Shown here piece after piece: positions 27,040 to 34,883 of a DNA stretch of 64,000 nt. Within the stretch, counting starts at the first letter, position 1, and every line of letters begins with the position of its first letter. Origin of the DNA: Yinghuangia seranimata (GTDB taxonomy: Bacteria; Actinomycetota; Actinomycetes; Streptomycetales; Streptomycetaceae); contig NZ_JASAOI010000006.1 in assembly GCF_029953285.1 (NCBI RefSeq), forward strand, positions 62,001-126,000. The letters run 5' to 3'. The notes under the pieces are model-generated. The model searched no databases, was not told the origin of the DNA, and saw only the letters and a list, made by a program, of their open reading frames with translations. A program made the translations under genes and the position numbers.

Positions 27040-28396
27040 GACCCTCGCGGAGTACGAGGGGCGCGGCTTCGAGCTGACCGCCAAGCACCTCAATCCGCAG
27101 CTGCCGCGCGTCCTTCAGACGATCGGCTTCCACCGCGACTACGTGCGCGCCGAGGGCCCCTACCTCTACGACGACACCGGGGCGCGCTACCTGGACTTCC
27201 TGTCCGGGTTCGGCACGTACGGTGTCGGCCGGCACCACCCCGTGGTGCGCAAGGCGATGCAGGACGTGATCGCGCTCGACCTGCCGGACATCGTGCACTT
27301 CGCGACGCCGCCGCTGGCCGCCGCGCTCGCCGACCGGCTGCTGCGCACGACCCCGCACCTGGACCGCGTGTACTTCTGCAACAGCGGCACCGAAGCGGTC
27401 GAGGCGGCGCTGAAGTTCGCGCGCTTCGCGACCGGGCGCCGGCGGATCGTGTACGTCGACCACGCGTTCCACGGCCTGACCACCGGCTCGCTGTCGGTCA
27501 ACGGCGCCAAGGAGTTCCGCAAGGGCTTCGAGCCGCTGCTGCCGGACGTGGCGATCACGCTGGGCGACCTGGACGCGCTGGAGCGCGAGCTCAAGCGCGG
27601 TGACGTGGCGGCGTTCATCGTCGAGCCGATCCAGGGCAAGGGCGTGCTGCTCCCGCCGCCCGGCTTCCTGGCGGCCGCGCAGAAGCTGCTGCGCCAGCAC
27701 GGCGCGCTGCTGATCGCCGACGAGGTGCAGGTCGGCATGGGCCGCACCGGGAAGATGTGGGCGTATGAGTGGGAGGACGGCGTCGAGCCGGACATCGTCA
27801 CCGTCGCCAAGGCGCTGTCCGGCGGCTATGTGCCGATCGGCGCGACGCTGACCAAGGACTGGATCTTCAAGAAGGTCTACTCGACGATGGACCGCGTCCT
27901 GGTCCACGACTGCACGTTCGGCGGCAACAACCAGGCGATGGCGGCCGGGTTGGCGACGCTGGCGGTGCTGGAGGACGAGGACCTGGTCGGCAACTGCGCG
28001 CGCATGGGCGACGCGTTCCAGGCGGCGCTGCGGCCGCTGCTCGACAAGTACGAGCTGTTCGCGGACGTGCGCGGCCGCGGCCTGATCGTCGGCCTGGAGT
28101 TCGGCAAGCCGCGCTCGCTGAAGCTGCGGGCGGGGTGGACGACGCTGCAGGCGGCGCGCACCGGGCTGTTCGCGCAGATGGTGGTCGTGCCGATGTTCCA
28201 GCGGCACCGCATGCTGACCCAGGTCGCGGGCGACCACATGGACGTCATCAAGCTGCTTCCGCCGTACGTGATCGGCCAGCAGGACGTCGACGACTTCACC
28301 GCCGGCTTCGTCGACGTGATGGACGACGCCCACAAGGGCACCGGCCTGATGTGGGACTTCGGTCGCACGCTGATCAAGCAGGCGCTCACCAAGTAA
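27020..28396 (+). CDS. hpnO: Class III aminotransferase of the hopanoid operon (HpnO-like)
   Basis: The 458-residue protein is a PLP-dependent class III aminotransferase: YFCNSGTEAVEAALKFAR, LLIADEVQVGMGRTG, and the Schiff-base lysine K264 in TVAKALSGG. In hopanoid operons this family is assigned to conversion of ribosylhopane to aminobacteriohopanetriol. It begins within the end of hpnG, so the two are translationally coupled. A strong terminator follows at 28414-28450. Confidence 0.88.
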   Translation: MTFDLGETLAEYEGRGFELTAKHLNPQLPRVLQTIGFHRDYVRAEGPYLYDDTGARYLDFLSGFGTYGVGRHHPVVRKAMQDVIALDLPDIVHFATPPLAAALADRLLRTTPHLDRVYFCNSGTEAVEAALKFARFATGRRRIVYVDHAFHGLTTGSLSVNGAKEFRKGFEPLLPDVAITLGDLDALERELKRGDVAAFIVEPIQGKGVLLPPPGFLAAAQKLLRQHGALLIADEVQVGMGRTGKMWAYEWEDGVEPDIVTVAKALSGGYVPIGATLTKDWIFKKVYSTMDRVLVHDCTFGGNNQAMAAGLATLAVLEDEDLVGNCARMGDAFQAALRPLLDKYELFADVRGRGLIVGLEFGKPRSLKLRAGWTTLQAARTGLFAQMVVVPMFQRHRMLTQVAGDHMDVIKLLPPYVIGQQDVDDFTAGFVDVMDDAHKGTGLMWDFGRTLIKQALTK

Positions 28397-28413
28397 CGGG
28401 ACCGCGGTACGCG

Positions 28414-28450
28414 CGAGGGCGCCCCGGCCGGGACGGCGGGGGCGCCCTCG
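28414..28450. terminator. Bidirectional terminator at the end of the hopanoid operon
   Basis: CGAGGGCGCCCC (28414-28425) pairs perfectly with GGGGCGCCCTCG (28439-28450) around a 13-nt loop. It lies between the convergent hpnO and anti-sigma-like genes and can serve both. Confidence 0.75.
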
Positions 28451-28465
28451 GACGTGCGGGGCCGG

Positions 28466-29368
28466 TCAGCGCTGTGGCGGCGTGTCGGCGACGTCCGCCG
28501 GGAACCGGGTCGGGCCCGGCGTGGGAAGTGTGGCCGGGTCCGCGGGCGGCGGCGGGTCGTACTGCGCCAGGATCGGTGCCCAGGCCGGACTCTTGAGGAT
28601 GGACAGCGCCTGCTCGTCGGTCAGCGGGAAGGTGCTGCGGGTGGGCTTGCCGTTGTCGGACAGCTCGCCGTTGCCGTACGCGAGCTCGACCTTCGTCTTG
28701 CCGGAGACGTACGAGAAGCCCTTCCAAGCGATGCCCTTCTCAGGGAACGGCTTTTCGTAGGTGCTGAGCAGGGTCCCGTCCGGGGCGTTGCTGCAGCTGC
28801 TGTAATTGTTCTCGTTGGGCGTCGGCTTGCCGTCGACCAGGTGGCACAGGAAAAAGCGCTTGCCGGACATGTGGAAGACCACCTCGACCACGCCCTGCCC
28901 GGTGTCCCACGTGACGCTCGCGTACAGGCCGCCGTCGATGCTGGTGTTGGTCTTGACCTGCTTCGTTCCGCCGGGCAGCAGCTCCGCGATGATCGGGCCG
29001 AGCCGCTCGGCGAGCGGATTGGGCGCGACCGGCTGGGACGGAAGGTCGGGGTTCACACCGCCGAACCACCCGTCGATCCAGGACTGCGACGGAGACGCCG
29101 CCGGCCCGGCTTTCGCCGCCGGCCCCGGCTTCAGCTGGACGGCGCCGACGACGCCCGCCGCGATCAGCCCGACCGCCAGCGCCCCACCGGCCGCTTGGCC
29201 GAGCATCCGTCGCCGGGCCCGGCGACGTCCGCCCTCCGCGGCACGCGCGGCCAGTCCCGGGCGGGGCGGCGCCACCAACTCCTCGGCTTCCGCCTGCAGT
29301 CCGCTGCGGAACAGTTCCTCGGTCTCCACGCTGTGCGCTCCTATGTCCGTCGTTTCTCCGCCGCTCAT
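28466..29368 (-). CDS. Anti-sigma-like single-pass membrane protein
   Basis: The ATG at 29368 overlaps the sigma-factor stop (ATGA). The 300-residue protein has a short cytoplasmic N-terminus, a basic stretch (GGRRRARRR), one membrane helix at about 55-78 and an extracellular domain of about 220 residues with a Cys pair (FFLCHLV, YSSCSNAP). Its position directly after an ECF sigma gene suggests that it is the cognate membrane regulator. No zinc-anti-sigma HxxxCxxC motif is seen, so this rests on context. Confidence 0.6.
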   Translation of the reverse strand: MSGGETTDIGAHSVETEELFRSGLQAEAEELVAPPRPGLAARAAEGGRRRARRRMLGQAAGGALAVGLIAAGVVGAVQLKPGPAAKAGPAASPSQSWIDGWFGGVNPDLPSQPVAPNPLAERLGPIIAELLPGGTKQVKTNTSIDGGLYASVTWDTGQGVVEVVFHMSGKRFFLCHLVDGKPTPNENNYSSCSNAPDGTLLSTYEKPFPEKGIAWKGFSYVSGKTKVELAYGNGELSDNGKPTRSTFPLTDEQALSILKSPAWAPILAQYDPPPPADPATLPTPGPTRFPADVADTPPQR

Positions 29369-29895
29369 CGCCGCGCCCCCGTCTCGAGCGCGCCGGCCAG
29401 CTCCGGCACGCGCTCGCGCAGCCTGGCCAGCGCGCGCATGGAGCCGGTCTTCACCGCGGACGCGCCCATGCCCAGCTGCCGCGCGGTCTCCTCGACGCTC
29501 AGGTCCTCCCAGTACCGCAGCACCAGCAGGGCGCGTTCGCGCGGTTCGAGGGTGTGCAGCGCCTCGACGAGGGTGAGCCGCAGCTCGGGGTCGCCCTGGA
29601 CGGGCGCGGGGGTGCGGGCCAGCGCCTCCGCGTCTATCCCGGTCATCTCGGTGCTGCTCCTGCGGCGGCGCCGGTCCAGGAAGGCGTTGACGAGCACGCG
29701 CTTGGCATACGCCTCGGGGTGCTCCTGGCGTTCGATCTTCGGCCACGCGACGTAGACCTTCTCCAGGGCGGTCTGGGCGAGGTCCTCGGCGAGGTGCCAG
29801 TCGCCGCACAACAGGTACGCGGTGCGGCGCAGCGAGGCCTGGTTCGCCTCCGCGAACTCCGTGAACCCGACGCGTTCTCTGTGGAACCAGCCCAT
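29365..29895 (-). CDS. SigE-family (ECF) RNA polymerase sigma factor
   Basis: The 176-residue protein has region 2 (SLRRTAYLLCGDWHLAEDLAQTALEKVYVAW, in part) and region 4 (LEPRERALLVLRYWEDLSVEETARQLGMGASAVKT, in part), the usual layout of actinobacterial SigE-family ECF factors. GGGGAGA lies upstream of the ATG at 29895. It is co-transcribed with the anti-sigma-like gene. Its regulon is unknown. Confidence 0.9.
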   Translation of the reverse strand: MGWFHRERVGFTEFAEANQASLRRTAYLLCGDWHLAEDLAQTALEKVYVAWPKIERQEHPEAYAKRVLVNAFLDRRRRRSSTEMTGIDAEALARTPAPVQGDPELRLTLVEALHTLEPRERALLVLRYWEDLSVEETARQLGMGASAVKTGSMRALARLRERVPELAGALETGARR

Positions 29896-30054
29896 CCGTC
29901 TCCCCGCTCTCCCGGCGACCTTGCACAGTCTTGACGCATCGAACCGGCGATCCGGTCACACGCTTCCGGCGCCGTTCGTGACGGTCTTCGCGGGGGTCGG
30001 TGAAGGTATTGCGCAGGGTCGGGACAGGTTGCGTGACCAGGGCGTTCGCCGAAT

Positions 30055-30081
30055 CAACCGATCGGTTGTCTGGACTAGTGT
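30055..30081 (+). promoter_or_regulatory. Leaderless promoter with TetR-type operator
   Basis: CAACCGATCGGTTG (30055-30068) is a perfect 14-bp palindrome of the kind bound by TetR regulators. TAGTGT (30076-30081) is a plausible -10 element exactly 7 nt before the ATG at 30089, as in leaderless actinomycete genes. The palindrome would lie in the spacer between -35 and -10, where a repressor would block polymerase. Confidence 0.5.
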
Positions 30082-30088
30082 CCGTGCC

Positions 30089-30610
30089 ATGGACGCCAGA
30101 TGGCTGGAAAAGCGCATACGTATATGGCTCGTCGTCTTCGTGGTCGGGCTCGTGATCAGCGGCCTGACCGCCTTCCCGCTGGAGACTGAGACGGGCTGGC
30201 TCGTCGACCTGGTGCACCGCTTCTCGTGGCTGCCCGACCCGCTCGTCGACTGGATCGAGCGCACCCACGAAGGCGTCGTGGACACCAACGACAAGTACCC
30301 GTTCATGGCGTACGGCACGGACTGGCTGGCCTTCGCGCACCTGACCATCGCCGTGGCGTTCTGGGGCCCGTTCCGCGACCCGGTGCGCAACGTGTGGGTC
30401 GTCCAGTGGGGGCTGGTGGCCTGCGCCGCGATCATCCCGCTCGCGCTCATCTGCGGGCCGCTGCGCGGCATCCCGCTGTACTGGCGGTTCATCGACATGA
30501 GCTTCGGCGTCTTCGGCGCCCTGCCGTTGCTGGTGGTGCTGAAGTACATCCGCAAGCTGTCCGCGCTGCCCCTTCCCGCGGCGAATAGGTTGACAGAGTC
30601 AATCAACTAA
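30089..30610 (+). CDS. Conserved integral membrane protein
   Basis: The 173-residue protein begins MDARWLEKRIRIWLVV and has about four membrane helices (near 10-30, 85-100, 108-126, 133-150) separated by a conserved loop, HEGVVDTNDKYPFMAYGTDW, and PFRDPVRNVWVVQWG. Similar proteins occur in many bacterial phyla, but I know of no assigned function. Its 3' end contains the promoter of the amidohydrolase operon. Confidence 0.7.
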   Translation: MDARWLEKRIRIWLVVFVVGLVISGLTAFPLETETGWLVDLVHRFSWLPDPLVDWIERTHEGVVDTNDKYPFMAYGTDWLAFAHLTIAVAFWGPFRDPVRNVWVVQWGLVACAAIIPLALICGPLRGIPLYWRFIDMSFGVFGALPLLVVLKYIRKLSALPLPAANRLTESIN

Positions 30611-30617
30611 GTAGAGT
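30590..30617 (+). promoter_or_regulatory. HrdB-type promoter with overlapping palindrome
   Basis: TTGACA (30590-30595) and TAGAGT (30612-30617) are separated by 16 bp, a good housekeeping-sigma match. The -35 is part of a perfect 13-bp palindrome TTGACAGAGTCAA (30590-30602), which could be an operator. It probably drives the operon starting at 30672. Confidence 0.55.
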
Positions 30618-30671
30618 GAAACGCGTACCCGGAGGAGGCCTGCATCCCAGGCCTGACAAGGAGGTTCGCGC

Positions 30672-31583
30672 GTGCCAGGATTCCCGTCCGACGTCGGGGT
30701 CGTCGACCTGATGATCGGTTTCCCGAGCGCTCAGGCACGCAGCCACTACGACTTCCTCAAGCCCCAGCTGCGGGACGCGGAGAGCGCCGAGATGGAGTTC
30801 CCGGCCGAGTACATGTTCAAGGGCGTGCCGAACCAGCTGGCCGAGGACACCGACCCCGTCGCCGTCACGCTCGCCAAGATGGACGCGTGCGGCGTCGCGG
30901 TCGGCCTCGTGGGCATGAGCGAGACCGGCCTGCGCGCCGCCAAGGAGCACCCCGGCCGGTTCCGGCTCGGCCTCGAGGTCGACCCCAACGAGATCACCGC
31001 GACCGTGCGCCGCATCCGCGCCGCGCACGAGGAGCACCGCATCGCGGCCGTCACGACCTTCCCGGCCGGCTGCAACCCGCAGGTCCCGGTCAGCGACCGC
31101 AGGTACTACCCGATCTACCAGGCCTGCATCGACCTGGACATCCCGATCATCAGCAACGCCGGGATCCCCGGCCCGCGCGTCCCGGCCGCCTGCCAGGACG
31201 TCATGCACTTCGACCAGGTCTGCTACGACTTCCCCGAGCTGCGCATCGTGATGCGGCACGGCGCCGAGCCGTGGGAGGACCTGGCCGTCAAGCTCATGCT
31301 CAAGTGGCCCGGCCTGTACTACATGACCTCCGCGTTCGCCCCCAAGTACTACCCGAAGGCGATCGTCGACTACGCCAACACCCGCGGCGCCGACAAGATC
31401 ATGTACGCCGGCTACTACCCGATGGGCCTGTCCCTCGAGCGCATCTTCCGCGAACTGCCCGACGTGCCGTTCAAGCCCGAGGTCTGGCCGAAGTTCCTGC
31501 GCGACAACGCCGCCCGCGTCTTCAACCTCGACGTGCCCGGCGCTCCCGCGCAGCCCGCAGCCGGCGAGGAGGCCGCGCGATGA
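30672..31583 (+). CDS. Amidohydrolase-family (TIM-barrel) protein with degenerate metal site
   Basis: The GTG at 30672 follows AAGGAGG (30658-30664). The 303-residue protein resembles amidohydrolase-2 proteins along its length (LRLGLEVDPNE-like strand, IVMRHGAEPWEDLAVKL, PKFLRDNAARVFNLD). The usual metal ligands are altered. The first-strand HxH position reads VVDLMIGF, and the GSDYPH position reads AGYYPMG. Only the His of RHGAEPW is clear. It may be a non-catalytic partner of the next protein, whose gene overlaps it by 4 nt. Confidence 0.75.
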   Translation: MPGFPSDVGVVDLMIGFPSAQARSHYDFLKPQLRDAESAEMEFPAEYMFKGVPNQLAEDTDPVAVTLAKMDACGVAVGLVGMSETGLRAAKEHPGRFRLGLEVDPNEITATVRRIRAAHEEHRIAAVTTFPAGCNPQVPVSDRRYYPIYQACIDLDIPIISNAGIPGPRVPAACQDVMHFDQVCYDFPELRIVMRHGAEPWEDLAVKLMLKWPGLYYMTSAFAPKYYPKAIVDYANTRGADKIMYAGYYPMGLSLERIFRELPDVPFKPEVWPKFLRDNAARVFNLDVPGAPAQPAAGEEAAR

Positions 31584-32773
31584 CCGACCGCTACACCGTG
31601 ATCTCCGCCGACGGCCACGCCGGCGCCAACATGGAGACCTACCGCGAGTACCTCGACCCCGCCTGGCGCGACGAGTTCGACGCCTGGCGCGACAAGTACC
31701 GCAACCCCTTCCGCGACCTCCAGGCCGACGGCCGCACCCGCAACTGGGACGACGACCGGCGCATCGCCGAGATGGAGGCCGACGGCGTCGTCGCCGAGGT
31801 GGTCTTCCCCAACACCGTCCCGCCGTTCTTCCCCACCGGTCAGCTGGTCGCCCGCCCGCCGACAGAGCGCTCCTACGCGCGCCGCCTGGCCGGCATCCGC
31901 GCCCACAACCGCTGGCTCGCCGAATGGTGCGGCGGCCCCCACAGGCACCGCCGGGCCGGCCTCGCGCAGGTCTTCCTCAACGACGTCGACGACGCCGTCG
32001 CCGAGGCGAGATGGGCCAAGGAGCACGGCCTCGCCGGCATCCTCGTCCCCACCACCCCGCCCGACGCCGCCGGCATCACGCCCATCTACGCGCCCGAGTG
32101 GGACCGGCTGTGGGAGGTCTGCCAGGACCTCGACCTGACCGTCGTCAACCACGGCGGTTCCGGGTCGCCCGACTACGGCCCCTACCCGGCCGCCAAGTTC
32201 CTGTGGATCGCCGAGGCCGCGACGTTCTTCCGCCGCCCGCTCACCCACATGCTCGTCTCCGGCGCCTTCGAGCGGTTCCCGCGCCTGAAGTTCGTCATCA
32301 CCGAGCAGGGCGCCTCGTGGATCCCGCCGCTGCTCGCCCAGCTCGACGGCTACCACGACCAGATGTCCTCCGGCCGCATCGGCGAGCTCAAGTACGGCGA
32401 CGAGGACCGCCTGCCGCTGCGCCCCAGCGAGTACTTCGCGCGCAACGTGTGGGTCGGCGTCAGCTTCCCCAGCCCCGTCGAGGCCGAGGCGCGGCACGGC
32501 ATCGGCGTCGACCGGTTCATGTGGGGCAGCGACTACCCGCACGACGAGGGCACCTACCCGTACACCGTCGCGTCGCTGCGCCGCTCCTTCGCCGGCGTCG
32601 ACCCCGCCGACCTGCGGCGCATGCTCGCTGGCAACGCCGCCGAGGTGTACGGCTTCGACCTGGACGTCCTCGACGGATACGCGGCCGCCTGCGGGCCGAC
32701 CCTCGCCGAGGTCGCCACGCCGCTGGACGGCGTGCCCGCGGACAGCGCCAGCCCCGCCTTCACCCGGCCCTGA
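31580..32773 (+). CDS. Amidohydrolase-2 family metal-dependent hydrolase/decarboxylase
   Basis: The ATG at 31580 overlaps the preceding stop. The 397-residue protein has the expected active-site features: VISADGH on strand 1, VVNHGGSG mid-barrel, FVITEQGASWIPPLL, and MWGSDYPHDEG with the catalytic Asp. The family hydrolyses or decarboxylates small organic acids, amides or lactones. The substrate is unknown. It is coupled to a degenerate paralogue upstream and followed 47 bp later by an SDR gene, which suggests a short catabolic pathway. Confidence 0.85.
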   Translation: MTDRYTVISADGHAGANMETYREYLDPAWRDEFDAWRDKYRNPFRDLQADGRTRNWDDDRRIAEMEADGVVAEVVFPNTVPPFFPTGQLVARPPTERSYARRLAGIRAHNRWLAEWCGGPHRHRRAGLAQVFLNDVDDAVAEARWAKEHGLAGILVPTTPPDAAGITPIYAPEWDRLWEVCQDLDLTVVNHGGSGSPDYGPYPAAKFLWIAEAATFFRRPLTHMLVSGAFERFPRLKFVITEQGASWIPPLLAQLDGYHDQMSSGRIGELKYGDEDRLPLRPSEYFARNVWVGVSFPSPVEAEARHGIGVDRFMWGSDYPHDEGTYPYTVASLRRSFAGVDPADLRRMLAGNAAEVYGFDLDVLDGYAAACGPTLAEVATPLDGVPADSASPAFTRP

Positions 32774-32820
32774 TGCGCCCCCGACCCTTCCCCGGTCCCG
32801 TCCCCAGTAAGGAGCCCCGC

Positions 32821-33648
32821 ATGTCAGGGAAGCGGTTCGCCGGACGCCGCGCGCTGGTCACCGGCGCCAGCCGCGGCATCGGCGCGGCGCTCGCCGAGCG
32901 CCTCGCCGCCGAGGGCGCCGACGTCGCCCTCACCGCCCGCAGCCTCGACCGGGCGGCCAAACTGCCCGGCACGCTCGCCGAGGTCGGCGCCCGGCTGGCC
33001 CGCTACGGCGGCAGGGTCGCGCTGATCGGCGCCGACCTCGCCGACGAGGCCGACCGCGACCGCGTCGTCCCCGAGGCCGAGGCCGGGCTCGGCGGCCCGG
33101 TCGACATCCTCGTCAACAACGCCGCGATGGGCGTCTACGCGCCGGTCGCCGACTACCCGCTGCGCCGCGCCCGGCTGCACTACGAGATCAACGTCATCGC
33201 GCCGCTGCACCTGGCGCAGGCGGCGCTCCCCGGCATGCGCGAGCGCGGCCAGGGCTGGATCGTCAACCTGTCCAGCGGCACCGCCCGGCCCTGGGCGGGC
33301 CCGCCCTTCACGCTCGGCGGCACGGGGACCGGCACCACCGTGTACGGATCGTCCAAGGCCGCCCTCAACCGGCTCACCAACGGCCTGGCCGCCGAGCTGT
33401 ACGGCACCGGCGTCCGGGTCAACACCGTCGAACCGCGCGCCGCCGTCATGAGCGAGGGCGCCCAGGAGCTGGTCGGCCACATCGTGCGCCCCGACCAGGT
33501 GGAGTCCATGGAGGAGATGGTCGAGGGCGCGCTCGCGCTGTGCGACTGCCCGCCCGGGCGCACCGGCGGCGTCGAGGTCAGCCTGGCCCTGATCGCCGAG
33601 CTGGGACTGACCGTGCACGGCCTCGACGGCAGCCCTCGGGCAGTGTGA
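32821..33648 (+). CDS. Short-chain dehydrogenase/reductase
   Basis: The ATG at 32821 follows AAGGAG. The 275-residue classical SDR has the cofactor motif TGASRGIG, the NNAAMG motif, catalytic Ser in IVNLSSG and YGSSK (Tyr-Lys). It is the third gene of the amidohydrolase operon and probably oxidises or reduces a hydroxyl/keto group of the same substrate. The substrate cannot be inferred. Confidence 0.9.
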   Translation: MSGKRFAGRRALVTGASRGIGAALAERLAAEGADVALTARSLDRAAKLPGTLAEVGARLARYGGRVALIGADLADEADRDRVVPEAEAGLGGPVDILVNNAAMGVYAPVADYPLRRARLHYEINVIAPLHLAQAALPGMRERGQGWIVNLSSGTARPWAGPPFTLGGTGTGTTVYGSSKAALNRLTNGLAAELYGTGVRVNTVEPRAAVMSEGAQELVGHIVRPDQVESMEEMVEGALALCDCPPGRTGGVEVSLALIAELGLTVHGLDGSPRAV

Positions 33649-33680
33649 CCAGGTCGTCCTGATCACATCCCCCAGGTTCA

Positions 33681-33710
33681 TTGCAAAGTCAAACACCGAT
33701 TGCATACGCT
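33681..33710 (+). promoter_or_regulatory. Leaderless promoter of the DUF385 gene
   Basis: TTGCAA (33681-33686) and TACGCT (33705-33710) are 18 bp apart. The -10 ends 6 nt before the ATG at 33717, so the transcript would begin at or near the start codon. There is no ribosome binding site, which fits leaderless translation. Confidence 0.55.
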
Positions 33711-33716
33711 CCGCAC

Positions 33717-34205
33717 ATGTCGACGGATCAGCGCAACGAAGAGTTCATCGAGCCCAGCCCTGACGAGATCGTGGCCTTCACGAAAGAGCACGTGAAGGGC
33801 ATGGAGGGCTCGGACGAGGACGAGTGGTGGAACGTCGCGGGGATGCTCCACGTCCTCATCCAGACGGTCGGCCGCAAGACCGGAAACGTCCACAAGGTCG
33901 CCCTCCCGTACTGGGAGGACAAGGACGGCAGCCGCGTCGTCGTCGCGTCCTTCGCCGGCGCCGAGAAGAACCCGTCGTGGTTCGTGAACCTCGCCGACAA
34001 GAAGGCCAACCCGACCGTGCTGGTGCGCGTCCAGGGCGGCACGTACTGGAGTGAGGCCGAGGTCCTCGACGGCGACGACTACGCCGCGACGTGGGCCGCG
34101 CTGATCGAGGACCGCGCCTACTACGCGAACTACCAGACGCGCTGCGAGCGCCGCATCCCGCTGGTGCGCCTCCCGGAGACGAACCGGGTCGCCACGCGGG
34201 GCTGA
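33717..34205 (+). CDS. DUF385 nitroreductase/quinone reductase family protein (F420-type split barrel)
   Basis: The 162-residue protein has the deazaflavin-dependent nitroreductase pattern: LIQTVGRKTGNVHKVALPYW, VVVASFAGAEKNPSWFVNLADKKANPTV (in part), and a terminal region rich in Tyr/Arg. Relatives such as Ddn use F420 to reduce quinones or nitro compounds. The ATG at 33717 is preferred over a TTG at 33681, because that TTG coincides with the likely -35. It is monocistronic, with a terminator at 34222-34255. Confidence 0.87.
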   Translation: MSTDQRNEEFIEPSPDEIVAFTKEHVKGMEGSDEDEWWNVAGMLHVLIQTVGRKTGNVHKVALPYWEDKDGSRVVVASFAGAEKNPSWFVNLADKKANPTVLVRVQGGTYWSEAEVLDGDDYAATWAALIEDRAYYANYQTRCERRIPLVRLPETNRVATRG

Positions 34206-34221
34206 TCTCCTGGGTAGTGTC

Positions 34222-34255
34222 GAAGCCGGGTCCGCCGCACGGCGGGCCCGGCTTC
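34222..34255 (+). terminator. Terminator after the DUF385 gene
   Basis: GAAGCCGGGTCCGCC (34222-34236) pairs with GGCGGGCCCGGCTTC (34241-34255) over 15 bp with one G-U pair, around the loop GCAC. Confidence 0.8.
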
Positions 34256-34280
34256 TGACGTGCACGACGTGAGGAGGCGC

Positions 34281-34883
34281 ATGACGACGCGCTGGCTGGT
34301 GTTCGACTACGGCGAAGTGATCTGCCACCGCTCCACGGCCGTCCCGGCCATGGCCGCTTCGGTGGGCGCGCCGGTGGAGGCGTTCGACGCGGCCTACTGG
34401 GAACTGCGTGACGCCTACGACCGCGGCATGGCCGACGAGGAGTACTGGACGCGGGTCGGCGAACGCGCCGGGTTCACCGTCGACGCCGCCCGGTCCGCCG
34501 CGCTGACCGCCGCCGACGTCGCGGGCTGGCTCAACACCGTCCCCGAGTCCCTCGCGCTGCTCGACGACCTGACCGCGGCCGGCGTCCCGCTCGCGCTGCT
34601 CTCGAACGCGCCCGCCGCCCACGGCCGCGCCTTCGAAACCCAGCCGTGGGCCAAGTACTTCCGGCACCTGGTGATCTCGGCCGACCACCTCACCGCGAAG
34701 CCCGACCCGGAGATCTGGCGCGTCCTCACCGACCGCCTCGGCGCCGCCCCTGCGGACTGCGCCTTCATCGACGACCGCCCGACCAACATCGACGGCGCCC
34801 GCGCCGCAGGACTGTCCGGCCACGTGTGGACCGGACCGGACGTAGCCCGCGGCTGGCTGGCCGCGGAGGGGCTGCTCGGCTAG
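34281..34883 (+). CDS. HAD-superfamily hydrolase
   Basis: The ATG at 34281 follows GAGGAGG. The 200-residue protein has HAD motif I as VFDYGEVI, motif II LALLSNAP, motif III lysine in TAKPDPEIW and motif IV FIDDRPTNIDGA. Motif I has Gly two residues after the nucleophile, as in the FDxGGV subgroup (YihX-like phosphatases, epoxide-hydrolase N-terminal domains). It probably acts on a small phosphorylated metabolite. It ends in a 4-bp convergent overlap with the methyltransferase gene. Confidence 0.85.
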   Translation: MTTRWLVFDYGEVICHRSTAVPAMAASVGAPVEAFDAAYWELRDAYDRGMADEEYWTRVGERAGFTVDAARSAALTAADVAGWLNTVPESLALLDDLTAAGVPLALLSNAPAAHGRAFETQPWAKYFRHLVISADHLTAKPDPEIWRVLTDRLGAAPADCAFIDDRPTNIDGARAAGLSGHVWTGPDVARGWLAAEGLLG

